The position numbers and the translations under genes are program-made. The notes beneath the pieces were generated by a model. The model worked only from the letters and a program-made list of their open reading frames with translations. It made no database searches and was not told where the DNA came from. Below are positions 1-8,389 of a stretch of DNA of 64,000 nt, one piece after another; within the stretch, counting starts at the first letter, position 1, and each line of letters opens with the position of its first letter. The stretch comes from CBFIGX01 sp965662265 (GTDB taxonomy: Bacteria; Bacteroidota; Bacteroidia; Flavobacteriales; UBA7430), in the NCBI GenBank assembly GCA_965662265.1, contig CBFIGX010000003.1:62001-126000 (forward strand), read 5' to 3'.

Positions 1-307
1 ATGAGCCGATATTTACACAAGCGTCTTTAATAGTTGTCCACCCTGCATTATTAACCGCTTGCCTTCCTGCAAGTATTGATAATAAAACACTTTTATCTAG
101 TCTTCTATAGTGTGGATTTTCTTTCCTTAATTTATCTAATTGTTGTTTTTCTTTACTGAATAGTTTCCCCACATAAGTATCACAATCGCTAAAGCAACAA
201 GTACTTATTCGAGGTTGCATAGAAAGGTAATTTCCCCAAACCTCTTCTGTACTACTTCCTAGTGCAGAAATACTTCCCATCCCACTAATTATTACCTTAT
301 CTGCCAT
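1..307 (-). CDS. Beta-ketoacyl-ACP synthase (KAS II/FabF-like), N-terminal part, cut by window edge
   Basis: Reading the minus strand from the ATG at 307 gives about 102 residues before the window ends. They open with MADKVIISGMGSISALGSST, the N-terminal signature of the thiolase-fold condensing enzymes (KAS II/FabF and related chain-length factors). Those enzymes condense acyl-ACP with malonyl-ACP. The catalytic Cys-His-His residues would lie beyond the edge, so an active FabF cannot be told from a chain-length-factor paralogue or an aryl-polyene/polyketide KAS. A TAnnTTTG box ends four bases before the ATG, so the gene probably has its own promoter although it follows the SGNH hydrolase gene on the same strand. 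The family is clear from the N-terminus; the exact role is not. Confidence 0.8.
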   Translation of the reverse strand, partial: MADKVIISGMGSISALGSSTEEVWGNYLSMQPRISTCCFSDCDTYVGKLFSKEKQQLDKLRKENPHYRRLDKSVLLSILAGRQAVNNAGWTTIKDACVNIGS

Positions 308-311
308 ACGT

Positions 312-319
312 CAAATATA
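312..319 (-). promoter_or_regulatory. -7 promoter box (TATATTTG) for the KAS gene
   Basis: On the minus strand TATATTTG matches the Bacteroidota -7 consensus TAnnTTTG. Only four bases separate its final G from the ATG at 307, so the transcript would have almost no leader. No convincing -33 TTG lies at the expected spacing. Confidence 0.55.
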
Positions 320-351
320 ATAGAAATGTGAGCACTATAACATTACAAAAA

Positions 352-1590
352 TCAGTTTTTCTTGTGCCAAAGAATTGTTTTTATAGTTTTTTTTGAGTTG
401 ATGAATTGCACATAGTATAAGTCATCTTTAAGGAAGCTAAAGTCAACTGAGGTCTCACCATTTAATTTAATTACGTCAACTAATTTACTGTCAGTAGAGT
501 ATATGTTTATTTGATCGACCATTTTATTTTCCTTCCAGTTTATAAAGCCTGACGATGGATTAGGAAATGATTTGAAATCTGAACTTTTGTCATTTATTAG
601 AAGGTTTTGAATTTGAATTATATACTCATCCGTGTAACAGCCATCACTTGCTATCAAATTGATCTCATAGTCGCCTGTATATCCATTAAGATTAACAATG
701 AGTGTGTCGTTAAAGTCGAGAATGTTTTGAGTGATTCCCAGCCAATTAGTTTCAGTGAAATTTAATGACTCATTATAGAATATGATGCTGTCACTCATTA
801 TTTCATAGCTTGCAATAGCTTCTACCTCGGTAAGGAATGATGTTACAGTATTAGTGGTTACTTCGTTTGCATATTTATTCAAACTATCTGCTGTGTAACT
901 GTCAATTAAGTTGGTATAGTAAACTTCTTGAGCAAGGTCTTCATATAGTATATTGTAAATAACCGACGCAGCAAGATAGGAGCCTTCATAGCTAGGGTGA
1001 GACCCATCTGTGGCGTAAAGGTTTATGCTCGGTAAGTTGGCTCTAATATTTGCCCACGCGTTTCCAACTGGAGCAATTAATGCCTCATTTGTCTGAGCCA
1101 TTTCGGTATAACTCTCAATTAGTCTGTTTTGCATTCCCTCGTAAGTACATAATGGGGCATAAAATTCACAATTTCCCTGATCTCCATTTTCTCTTCCCCA
1201 AGTCGTAAAAAAAACGGGTTTAGTACAGGAATAATTTTCACGAATGATTTCACATAATTCCATAGCATATGGATAAACATCAGTAGCAACTTGATTTGGA
1301 GGAAATGAAGGCATTTGACTTTGCTCTTGAAGAATAACATAATCCCAATTTTCTGAATTTATAAGATTCGTTAGAGTTGAATTTGCTACATGTTGCATTA
1401 AAGTAGAGCCTCCGGGTGTGTGTGTTTGAAATACAAGAGTGTTGCCATTAGTCTCTGCAATAGATTGAATAATTGAACCTAGGTTGTTGTATGCCGTATA
1501 GCTGTTGCCAATGAAAAGTGCTTTTACATCCGTTTGAGCTGATACTATACTACAATGAATACAAAAAAGTAGAACTATTTTTTTGATCAT
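352..1590 (-). CDS. Secreted SGNH-family hydrolase with T9SS type A sorting domain
   Basis: 412 residues with a signal peptide ending near SAQ (about residue 19). The SGNH block I motif GNSYT (Ser30 as likely nucleophile) follows immediately, and block V DGSHPS supplies Asp195 and His198. These make a Ser-Asp-His esterase/lipase-type site resembling the DUF4886 branch of SGNH hydrolases. The C-terminal ~75 residues (FPNPSSGFI onward, ending KTILWHKKN) are a T9SS type A sorting domain, so the enzyme should be exported across the outer membrane and either anchored or released. The gene begins 6 bp after uppP on the same strand and is probably the last gene of the ftsX-DUF3098-uppP transcript. 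The substrate is unknown; a carbohydrate or lipid ester is the family expectation. Confidence 0.8.
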   Translation of the reverse strand: MIKKIVLLFCIHCSIVSAQTDVKALFIGNSYTAYNNLGSIIQSIAETNGNTLVFQTHTPGGSTLMQHVANSTLTNLINSENWDYVILQEQSQMPSFPPNQVATDVYPYAMELCEIIRENYSCTKPVFFTTWGRENGDQGNCEFYAPLCTYEGMQNRLIESYTEMAQTNEALIAPVGNAWANIRANLPSINLYATDGSHPSYEGSYLAASVIYNILYEDLAQEVYYTNLIDSYTADSLNKYANEVTTNTVTSFLTEVEAIASYEIMSDSIIFYNESLNFTETNWLGITQNILDFNDTLIVNLNGYTGDYEINLIASDGCYTDEYIIQIQNLLINDKSSDFKSFPNPSSGFINWKENKMVDQINIYSTDSKLVDVIKLNGETSVDFSFLKDDLYYVQFINSKKTIKTILWHKKN

Positions 1591-1596
1591 TTTAAT

Positions 1597-2385
1597 TTAA
1601 ATAAAGTTAGATATAATAGCTATTATCCCTACGCAGAAACAGTAGTAGGCAAAGTATTTAAGCTGGCTTTTTTTTACGAGTTTAATCATCCAGGTGCAAG
1701 CTACGAGCCCTGTAATAAAGGCCGCTATAAACCCTGCAATAATTGGAGTAATTAACGCCGTCTCTAAAACAACTTCACCAGAGATGATGTCTTTAGTCAT
1801 TTTACCAAGTATAAGAGGAACTACCATTAAGAAAGAAAATCGTGCAGCACGCTCTCTATCAATACCTAATAATACTGATGTAGAAATCGTAGCACCTGAT
1901 CTTGATATGCCAGGAAGTATTGCTATTGCTTGGGCCATACCAATAACAAATGCATTTTTGTTACTTATACCCTTCTCGGTATTTTTTGCCTGATCTGCAA
2001 AAAATAGAAGCGCTGCAGTAATCACTAGCATAGAACCAACTAACAAGATTTGCTCATTAAATAGTTGGTCAATTTGCTGCTCAAATAGTAATCCTACGAG
2101 TGCTGCTGGAATCATTGAAATAATAATTTTTAAAGAAAATTTAAATTCATCATTCCATTTAAATTGCATTAAACCGGACACTATTTTTACTATATCATTT
2201 TTGAAAATGTATATCGTACTTAAAGCAGTAGCCGCATGTAATACCACAGTCATTAATAGATTTTGTTCTTGAGTAGCAACACCTAACAACTCTTTAGTAA
2301 TTTCTATATGACCACTACTACTTACTGGCAAAAATTCAGTAAGTCCTTGGATAATTCCTAGGATAATAGCTTCTATAAGACCCAT
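1597..2385 (-). CDS. uppP: Undecaprenyl-diphosphate phosphatase UppP (BacA)
   Basis: 262 residues, the usual size for the BacA/UppP family. It is an integral inner-membrane enzyme that dephosphorylates undecaprenyl diphosphate, recycling the lipid carrier for peptidoglycan and surface glycan synthesis. The two signature motifs are visible: the glutamate/serine segment EFLPVSSSGH near the N-terminus and PGISRSGATIS around residue 160. Multiple hydrophobic helices fill the rest. It starts 3 bp after the DUF3098 gene ends and lies downstream of ftsX, an order seen across Bacteroidota. In many relatives truB follows; here a secreted hydrolase does. Confidence 0.95.
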   Translation of the reverse strand: MGLIEAIILGIIQGLTEFLPVSSSGHIEITKELLGVATQEQNLLMTVVLHAATALSTIYIFKNDIVKIVSGLMQFKWNDEFKFSLKIIISMIPAALVGLLFEQQIDQLFNEQILLVGSMLVITAALLFFADQAKNTEKGISNKNAFVIGMAQAIAILPGISRSGATISTSVLLGIDRERAARFSFLMVVPLILGKMTKDIISGEVVLETALITPIIAGFIAAFITGLVACTWMIKLVKKSQLKYFAYYCFCVGIIAIISNFI

Positions 2386-2388
2386 GTC

Positions 2389-2616
2389 TTAATTATTGGG
2401 TTTATGCATAATAGCAAAAACCTCAATTACGAATCCAATTAAAATCATGATGGGAGCAAGTGTAATTCTACTAAAACTGAAAATTTTAGGATTAAAACTA
2501 GTATCATCAGGGGCGCCTCCACCCGACATTAAAACAAATCCTGCAAGGATAAAAATGATACCAATAATCATTAATTGATAGTTTTTTTTACTGAATAAGA
2601 AGCCTTGATTTTTCAT
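2389..2616 (-). CDS. DUF3098 small membrane protein
   Basis: 75 residues with two predicted membrane helices (about residues 15-33 and 50-68) joined by a short loop containing GGGAPDD. The size, helix layout and place between ftsX and uppP are those of the DUF3098 family, which is restricted to Bacteroidota and has no known function. It is separated from ftsX by 1 bp and from uppP by 3 bp, so the three are surely co-transcribed. Conserved linkage suggests a link to the cell envelope or division, but nothing in the sequence shows a mechanism. Confidence 0.85.
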   Translation of the reverse strand: MKNQGFLFSKKNYQLMIIGIIFILAGFVLMSGGGAPDDTSFNPKIFSFSRITLAPIMILIGFVIEVFAIMHKPNN

Positions 2617-2617
2617 T

Positions 2618-3496
2618 TTAGTAGTGTAATTGGTCTGTAGTTAATTTTAAATATTTGCGTACTGCAAAATAGGTGCAAATCCAAGGAATTAGCATTCCGC
2701 TAATTCCAAGGCATGAATACAAAATTATTTTAGCCTGGCTAGTGTGAAGTTTTTGTAACTCCGGAAAAAAGTTAGAACAATAATAAGTCAGAATCTCAAC
2801 CGAGATTATTGCAATAGTAGCAGCGATAAAACCGTGTAAGATACTTTTCCAAATAAAAGGTTTTCTAATAAAGCTTTTTGTTGCTCCTACTAACTGCATG
2901 GTTTTTATTAAAAATCGTTTAGAGTATATTGTTAGTCTAATAGAACTATTTATTAAAGCTACTGCAATTATCATAAAAGCGAGGCTTAATATCAAAAGAG
3001 CATAAGTTAGTTTTTCAATATTTTCATTAATCATAGTGATTAATGATTTGTCATAAATTACTTCCTGTACAACAGGTACGGCCATAAGTTCTTTTTCTAT
3101 TTCATGCAATTGGTTTGTTTTGGTGTAGTAGGCATGAAAATGTATATCTATAGCATCAGTAATTGGGTTAAATCCTAAAAATTGAAGAAATTCTTCTCCT
3201 AAGTCTTTTTCTAAATTTTTAGCAGCGTCTTCTTTTGAAATAAACTTGGTTCGCTTTATGTGTTCACTAAGTTCTAATTGTCGTTGAAACTGTTTCACCA
3301 TTACAGGTTTTGAGTCTGTCTTAATAAGGGCTGAAAATGCCACATTTTCTTGAATCTTATTGGCAAGAGATTTAGAGTGATATAACACTGTACTTAGTAT
3401 TCCAAGTAAGAATAGAACAAGCGTCATGCTTACAATAACTGAGATGTAAGAAGACCTGAGCCTGTTTTTGTTAAATTTATCTAACTTTTGACGCAT
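2618..3496 (-). CDS. ftsX: Cell division protein FtsX (FtsEX permease subunit)
   Basis: 292 residues with the FtsX plan: a short cytoplasmic N-terminus, a first membrane helix (about residues 18-38), a periplasmic domain of ~120 residues, then three more helices. FtsX pairs with the ATPase FtsE and transmits ATP-driven changes to periplasmic peptidoglycan hydrolases at the septum. ftsE is not adjacent in this window, as is common in Bacteroidota. It is the first gene of the minus-strand run ftsX-DUF3098-uppP-SGNH hydrolase. The ATG at 3496 begins MRQKLDKFNKNRLRSSYIS, a basic N-terminus normal for the family. Confidence 0.9.
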   Translation of the reverse strand: MRQKLDKFNKNRLRSSYISVIVSMTLVLFLLGILSTVLYHSKSLANKIQENVAFSALIKTDSKPVMVKQFQRQLELSEHIKRTKFISKEDAAKNLEKDLGEEFLQFLGFNPITDAIDIHFHAYYTKTNQLHEIEKELMAVPVVQEVIYDKSLITMINENIEKLTYALLILSLAFMIIAVALINSSIRLTIYSKRFLIKTMQLVGATKSFIRKPFIWKSILHGFIAATIAIISVEILTYYCSNFFPELQKLHTSQAKIILYSCLGISGMLIPWICTYFAVRKYLKLTTDQLHY

Positions 3497-3550
3497 AACG
3501 GCTAATTTACAAATTCAATCATACTTACACCTCAACTATGTTTAAATATA

Positions 3551-4294
3551 TTAATCGTTAAGAATTTGTAATGGATGTGTTAAATTTTTGTAGCTCACAA
3601 GATCCATTTTTATAGCGCCCACTAATACTTCAGTTTTGAGTTGTATAGGAATTCTATTCTGATCATCACTTACCCAAATTTTCATACCGTGTTTATCTTT
3701 AAATAAACGACCAGCTTCTAAAACTGGTGACCAGACTTGACACTCAATATCGCCGAATTTACTTTTAATTGATTGATTGCCTAAGTAATGTATCTCAGAT
3801 TTAATTAGTGCATCATCTAAATATACAGACAAGGGTATTGAATAACCAATATATAATGAGTCTAATTCAATAGTTCTTAAATGGTAGAAACTGGTGACAA
3901 TATCCATACTATTTTCTAGAATACTTATAGTGTCTCTGGTGCTTTCTATTGTATTGTCATTGTAGTTAAAAACCACATTTTCTATTTTTTTGTACTTTCC
4001 TTCATTCACATCTCTGTGGAAGTATATAGGGTAAAAACTTGCTTTGTCAACTAGGCTATAATACAAGTCCCGGACTTTAAAAAAAACATTAAATAGTCCA
4101 GTAGATTTTCCTGTTGCGGTAAATTTGTATTGACTTGCATTTGGTTCGCTAACTTCCATATAGGCTCGTCCAGCTTCTAAAATTCCATAATGTACCTTAT
4201 ACTCCAATTGCTCCCCAGATTTAAATGTTTGGCCCATAACATTAATAATTATGAACTGCGATAAAATGGCTGTTTTTACAAAAGAATATTTCAT
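3551..4294 (-). CDS. DUF3108 domain protein, exported
   Basis: About 247 residues from the ATG at 4294, beginning MKYSFVKTAILSQF with a signal peptide cleaved near MGQ. The rest matches the DUF3108 pattern: FKSGEQLEYKVHYG at the start of the mature protein, then a beta-rich domain of lipid-binding-barrel type with the late motif KIWVSDDQNRIPIQLK. Function is unknown; homologues are envelope proteins. A GTG six codons upstream (4312) could extend the frame but would lie upstream of the transcription start implied by the -7 box at 4314-4321, so the ATG is preferred. The gene is set apart from ftsX by 54 bp. Confidence 0.8.
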   Translation of the reverse strand: MKYSFVKTAILSQFIIINVMGQTFKSGEQLEYKVHYGILEAGRAYMEVSEPNASQYKFTATGKSTGLFNVFFKVRDLYYSLVDKASFYPIYFHRDVNEGKYKKIENVVFNYNDNTIESTRDTISILENSMDIVTSFYHLRTIELDSLYIGYSIPLSVYLDDALIKSEIHYLGNQSIKSKFGDIECQVWSPVLEAGRLFKDKHGMKIWVSDDQNRIPIQLKTEVLVGAIKMDLVSYKNLTHPLQILND

Positions 4295-4313
4295 GGAATA
4301 ATCAATAATCACT

Positions 4314-4321
4314 CAAAAATA
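4314..4321 (-). promoter_or_regulatory. -7 promoter box (TATTTTTG) for the DUF3108 gene, inside a terminator U-tract
   Basis: On the minus strand TATTTTTG matches TAnnTTTG and lies 19 bases before the ATG at 4294. It is built from the T-run of the terminator hairpin at 4324-4349, so an upstream gene's stop signal and this gene's start signal share bases. Confidence 0.5.
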
Positions 4322-4323
4322 AA

Positions 4324-4349
4324 AAAAGCTCTCAAATTTCAGAGCTTTT
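4324..4349 (-). terminator. Intrinsic terminator of the sorting-domain remnant
   Basis: A 9-bp perfect stem (AAAAGCTCT / AGAGCTTTT) with an 8-base loop, followed on the minus strand by a run of T. It sits 16 bases after the stop codon of the T9SS sorting-domain fragment at 4366-4452 and before the DUF3108 gene. Confidence 0.75.
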
Positions 4350-4365
4350 CTAGCAATTCATCCCC

Positions 4366-4452
4366 CTAGATACTTCCTTTTTGCACAAGTAGTTTTGTAA
4401 AAACGTGTTTTTTATTACCAATTTCAAATCTTATGCCATAGTAATCATTATT
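4366..4452 (-). pseudogene. Remnant of a T9SS-secreted protein: C-terminal end of a type A sorting domain
   Basis: The minus strand carries 28 open codons between an in-frame TAG (4453-4455) and the TAG at 4366-4368. They encode NNDYYGIRFEIGNKKHVFTK followed by LLVQKGSI. This is the final strand pair of a type A sorting domain: an aromatic 'YY' strand, a turn, then a basic T-K-hydrophobic-K end. It has no start codon and no upstream domain, yet a good terminator follows 16 bases later. The likely reading is a gene whose 5' part was deleted or replaced. The identification rests on pattern alone, since the fragment is short. Confidence 0.55.
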
Positions 4453-4571
4453 CTATACATAAATCTATAAATGTATCTATTTAGATAAATTGAGTATTGT
4501 TATACATATTTTAATTGGTCATTATTAGTAAATTAGATTTCATATATAATTTTATCTAAATAATTAATGTA

Positions 4572-7250
4572 ATGAGTCTGGTTTATTATAAATTAAATTC
4601 AATAATTGTTCTTATATTTCTTAATGTTATCTCGTCTTATTCTCAAGCAGTTTGGAGTGAAAATTTTGAGGAATATACTATTGGATCTGGGTGTCTAGGT
4701 TCTGATACTGGCGTTTATTATGGAGGTGACTATCCCCATTCAATTAGTAAGTGGAATCTTGTGATCGATAGCGCATCATTTTTTTCTGCGAACACACATT
4801 TAAAAACAGTTCAAATTAATTCGTCTACATATTTAGAAAGTAGACGAGTAGGTGAAGAGGTTATATTTATAACCGAGGCAATACCTATTTCTGGCTATAC
4901 AGATGTTTGGGTTGATCTTTTGGTCTCAGAAGTTGGAGCTCATGATGGTGGCGATTTTATAAAAGCATTTTACCAAATTGATACAGGAAGTGAACAGTTG
5001 TTCACTTATAGTGGATCTTTATATGATGATTTTACGTCAAATAAAATGAGCACCTATGGATTAAATGGTGATTCTTTAAGAGTTATAGTTAAGATGTTGA
5101 ACAACGCGAATGATGAAAAACTAAGAATCGATAGTGTTAATGTATATGGCGTAGAAGGTTCAGGATCTATTGTAATTTCTGAGTTGTATTATAAAGATGA
5201 TAATTCTGGATTGAGCTTTATAGAGTTACGTAATGTATCCAATCAATCTATAAACTTGAGCCAACACATATATTACGTTTCAATAAAGAATGGTGTGACT
5301 TGGTTTAATTATCAGTTACAGGGAAGTATTGCCTCTGGAGCAATTATGACTATTAGTAAAGATTCAACAACATTTATAAATGAGTATGGTTTCCCACCAG
5401 ATTTGGTTTTTGATTCATTATTTAACCATGGTTTAGATTCTGTTTTATTGTATTCAGGACACACAAATGAATCAGGCGAAATTATTGATATATATGGTCA
5501 AGCTAATCAAACTGATTTCATCCAAAATTGGAATTACTCAAACATTAGAGCAGTCCGTGATGAGTCGATAACTCGTGGGAGTAGAGCATATGATAGTCTT
5601 CAGTGGATTATTCAGATAGGGGATGTTGCCGATGCCAGCCCTGGCTCAAAAGAAAATGAATTTCGATATAGTTTAGGTTACTGGAGGCCATATAATATAC
5701 CTCCATCAGAGCAAAGTTTTCAAAATTCTGTATGCATCGATCAAGGCGAATTATGGGTTAATTATAATATTGCATGTAAAGAATTACAAATACTTAATAA
5801 CGGATCTCTATTCTTAAGCCCAGGTAGTGCTATCACTGTTATAGATAGTGTGGTTTGTGATGGGAATTTGTCCTTGTTGTCAGACTCACTTTTATCTTCT
5901 TTTATTGTCGGGGATACAATAATAGGGAACTTATCTTATACCTTTAATTTGTCTGATAGTTGGCATTTAATTTCAGCACCTGTAATTAATCAAAGTATTT
6001 CGGAGTTCATTCTATCATCAACAAATTCTATTGCTTTATCATCTTCAACAAATAATTACGCAGTTTCTTCGTATAATTCTACTAATCAGTATTGGCAGTA
6101 TATCCACAATGGTTTAGGCTTTACGCCTAATATATCTATTGCTGATTCTGAAAATTTTGAAAGTGGTAATGGCTATGCTATGATGCGCTCTTCGGTTGGT
6201 CCAGTGTCATTTTATGGAGAAAATAATAATAGTGACATAACTCAAGATTTAGTTGCTTCCGAATGGAATTTACTTGGAAATCCGTATCCTAGCTATGTAA
6301 GTATAAATTCTAACACCCACACAGAAGAAAATATTCTAGATGAAAGCGGGTTGGCTATTGATAATTTGTATGAAGGCATTTATATATGGGATTCTGAGTC
6401 TAATACATATAAAATTATCAATCAATTAAGCCCTCCGAGCTATTTAAGTCCTGGACAGAGCTTTTTTGTTAAAGCCAGTGCGGAGAATTTAAATTTTTCG
6501 ATTACTAGAAATATGCAGTCACATAATTCAGGTAACTCGTCGCAAAAGCAATATAGTGAATATGCCAGTATCTTTGTGGAAGCACAAACAACTCATCATC
6601 AAAGTTCAACATCAATACAATTTAATCCTTTGGGTTCTGATGGCTTAGACATAGGCTATGATGCTGCGATCTGTCCGGTTGGTGGTTCGGATTTTTTTAT
6701 AGGCACGCATTTAGTTGATGGTTCTTTTGATAGTATTGATTTCTCCATACAATGTTTAGGAGACTTAAAAGAAGCAAAGAATTTAAGTATACCATTGAAT
6801 ATTTGGTCTAGTAGTTTACAGTTGGTAGAATTTACTATTAGGTATGACTATGTTTCATCGGATAGAACTCTTTTTTTTGTTGATGATTTAATGGGCACAA
6901 AAGCTCAGTTAACACCTGAAAGACAAGTTTTTTGTTTGTGGGTAGACAGTAGTGCCTATAATACAGATCGGTTTTATATTGAAATAGACTCAGCAAAAGT
7001 TCCAATATATGATAGTGATCTGCCCCCAATATCACTACATTATAATCGCTATAAAAATTCTTTACAGATTCATAATCCAAAAGGTCAAGACTACATTATT
7101 TACGTATATGTTATGTTAGGTCGTTTAATTAATGTAAATCAAATTAAAAACAATCATAATGAAGTAATACTTCCTGAACTAGATGGAGCGATACATGTTG
7201 TTAGCCTTGTTGATAAGGCAGGTTTATTGACTTATAAAATTATTAAATAA
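4572..7250 (+). CDS. Secreted protein with lamin-tail-like domain and T9SS type A sorting domain
   Basis: 892 residues with a signal peptide (cleavage near SYSQA, about residue 26). Residues ~30-195 form a beta-rich N-terminal domain. Residues ~197-320 resemble a lamin-tail domain (GSIVISELYYKDD, then SFIELRNVSNQSINLSQH). A T9SS-cargo region with the phrases GNGYAM and EWNLLGNPYPS spans ~460-640. The last ~70 residues are a type A sorting domain ending LLTYKIIK. No catalytic motif was recognised, so a structural or adhesive role is plausible. The next gene, an HPr-kinase-like protein, starts only 11 bp after the stop, and a nucleotidyltransferase overlaps that gene, suggesting one transcript of three. 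No clear promoter box is visible in the AT-rich leader. Confidence 0.75.
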   Translation: MSLVYYKLNSIIVLIFLNVISSYSQAVWSENFEEYTIGSGCLGSDTGVYYGGDYPHSISKWNLVIDSASFFSANTHLKTVQINSSTYLESRRVGEEVIFITEAIPISGYTDVWVDLLVSEVGAHDGGDFIKAFYQIDTGSEQLFTYSGSLYDDFTSNKMSTYGLNGDSLRVIVKMLNNANDEKLRIDSVNVYGVEGSGSIVISELYYKDDNSGLSFIELRNVSNQSINLSQHIYYVSIKNGVTWFNYQLQGSIASGAIMTISKDSTTFINEYGFPPDLVFDSLFNHGLDSVLLYSGHTNESGEIIDIYGQANQTDFIQNWNYSNIRAVRDESITRGSRAYDSLQWIIQIGDVADASPGSKENEFRYSLGYWRPYNIPPSEQSFQNSVCIDQGELWVNYNIACKELQILNNGSLFLSPGSAITVIDSVVCDGNLSLLSDSLLSSFIVGDTIIGNLSYTFNLSDSWHLISAPVINQSISEFILSSTNSIALSSSTNNYAVSSYNSTNQYWQYIHNGLGFTPNISIADSENFESGNGYAMMRSSVGPVSFYGENNNSDITQDLVASEWNLLGNPYPSYVSINSNTHTEENILDESGLAIDNLYEGIYIWDSESNTYKIINQLSPPSYLSPGQSFFVKASAENLNFSITRNMQSHNSGNSSQKQYSEYASIFVEAQTTHHQSSTSIQFNPLGSDGLDIGYDAAICPVGGSDFFIGTHLVDGSFDSIDFSIQCLGDLKEAKNLSIPLNIWSSSLQLVEFTIRYDYVSSDRTLFFVDDLMGTKAQLTPERQVFCLWVDSSAYNTDRFYIEIDSAKVPIYDSDLPPISLHYNRYKNSLQIHNPKGQDYIIYVYVMLGRLINVNQIKNNHNEVILPELDGAIHVVSLVDKAGLLTYKIIK

Positions 7251-7261
7251 TAAATATTAAA

Positions 7262-8389
7262 GTGAGTTATCTATCTGTTCCCATTCAAAATAAATATTTG
7301 TTGTGGTTTCAATCATCTCATAAGTTCTTGTGTGTTAATAAACAAACATATCAGTTGTTCATCGAATGTGTTGAAAGACAGGACTTATCATTTACAAGAT
7401 CGTATTGTTTAGACACACTATTATTAACTAATAAACAAACAGATCATTTAATTGACATAATAGTCTTTTTATTTAGTGAAATGTTATGTGATAAGGATGC
7501 CGATGACATTGTCAAATACCAAGAAGTATCCTTGACAAAATCATTGGTAACCATGTGCTATAGATTTGGAGATGTAATCACAAATATTTGTTATTCAAAC
7601 ACAACAATTTTTGATCAAATTCACCCTAAGTTTAGCCATTTATCAGTAGATAGAACAGATAAAAAAATATCAGATTTAATTCATTTGTCGTATGATAACA
7701 ATCATTATTCTATTTATTTTAATCATCGTTTTGTAGGCTATTGGCATAAAGTAAATTCTGACCAGTTTATGGGTAAGTTGTCCATGGTTTTGTTAAACTC
7801 ATTTTATAAAACTCAGACAAAGGATTGGGCAGCTACCTTTCATGCATCTTCGATTTACAAAAAAAAGGATGCTATCACTTTTATAGGAGATTCTGGCGCG
7901 GGTAAAAGCACAGCTGTTTCAATATTAGTAGCGAATGGATATCATTTACTTGCTGATGATTTCGTTCCTATGTCTTCAAAAGGTCAACTATGTTCTTTTC
8001 CAGCAGCATTATCTATAAAAACATCTAATCGAATAAATTTTAATGCACTATTCCCTAATGCATCTTGGTCGCAAGATCGTGTTAAGCTTCATAAAGTTAA
8101 ATACAAATATTTATACCTTCAAAACTCTAGCCCTCCGAAGACTATAGAGAAGAAATGTAAAGTAATCATTCATATTAAGTATGAAGAAAAAATAAAAGGA
8201 CGCTATAAAGTACTTCGCGCGGATGAGTTACTTGAATTATTAATTCCACAAGCATGGTTGTCAAGAGATCCAAGTAAAGTTAAAGTATTTATGAAGTCTA
8301 TTTCTTTGTGCAAATGCTATAGATTAACATACTCCGATCCTGATGACTTAGTGTCGATTATTAGTCAAATAGAATCTGATGACCTATAA
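7262..8389 (+). CDS. HPr-kinase-like P-loop protein with PqqD-like N-terminal domain
   Basis: 375 residues from a GTG start. Residues ~1-85 resemble a PqqD/RRE peptide-binding domain: a strand pair, KFLCVNKQTYQLF (compare the 'LNetaa..I' strand of PqqD), then helices. Residues ~185-375 are HprK-like: His194 in TFHASS, Walker A GDSGAGKST at 209-217, and the acidic pair ADD at 231-233. In RiPP systems such as class II lasso peptides, relatives phosphorylate the precursor peptide; in Firmicutes HprK phosphorylates HPr. It overlaps the next gene, a family-5 nucleotidyltransferase, by 11 bp; that pairing is known from peptide-modification loci. No precursor, cyclase or HPr gene is adjacent. The PqqD call is by eye and less certain than the kinase call. 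Confidence 0.75.
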   Translation: MSYLSVPIQNKYLLWFQSSHKFLCVNKQTYQLFIECVERQDLSFTRSYCLDTLLLTNKQTDHLIDIIVFLFSEMLCDKDADDIVKYQEVSLTKSLVTMCYRFGDVITNICYSNTTIFDQIHPKFSHLSVDRTDKKISDLIHLSYDNNHYSIYFNHRFVGYWHKVNSDQFMGKLSMVLLNSFYKTQTKDWAATFHASSIYKKKDAITFIGDSGAGKSTAVSILVANGYHLLADDFVPMSSKGQLCSFPAALSIKTSNRINFNALFPNASWSQDRVKLHKVKYKYLYLQNSSPPKTIEKKCKVIIHIKYEEKIKGRYKVLRADELLELLIPQAWLSRDPSKVKVFMKSISLCKCYRLTYSDPDDLVSIISQIESDDL

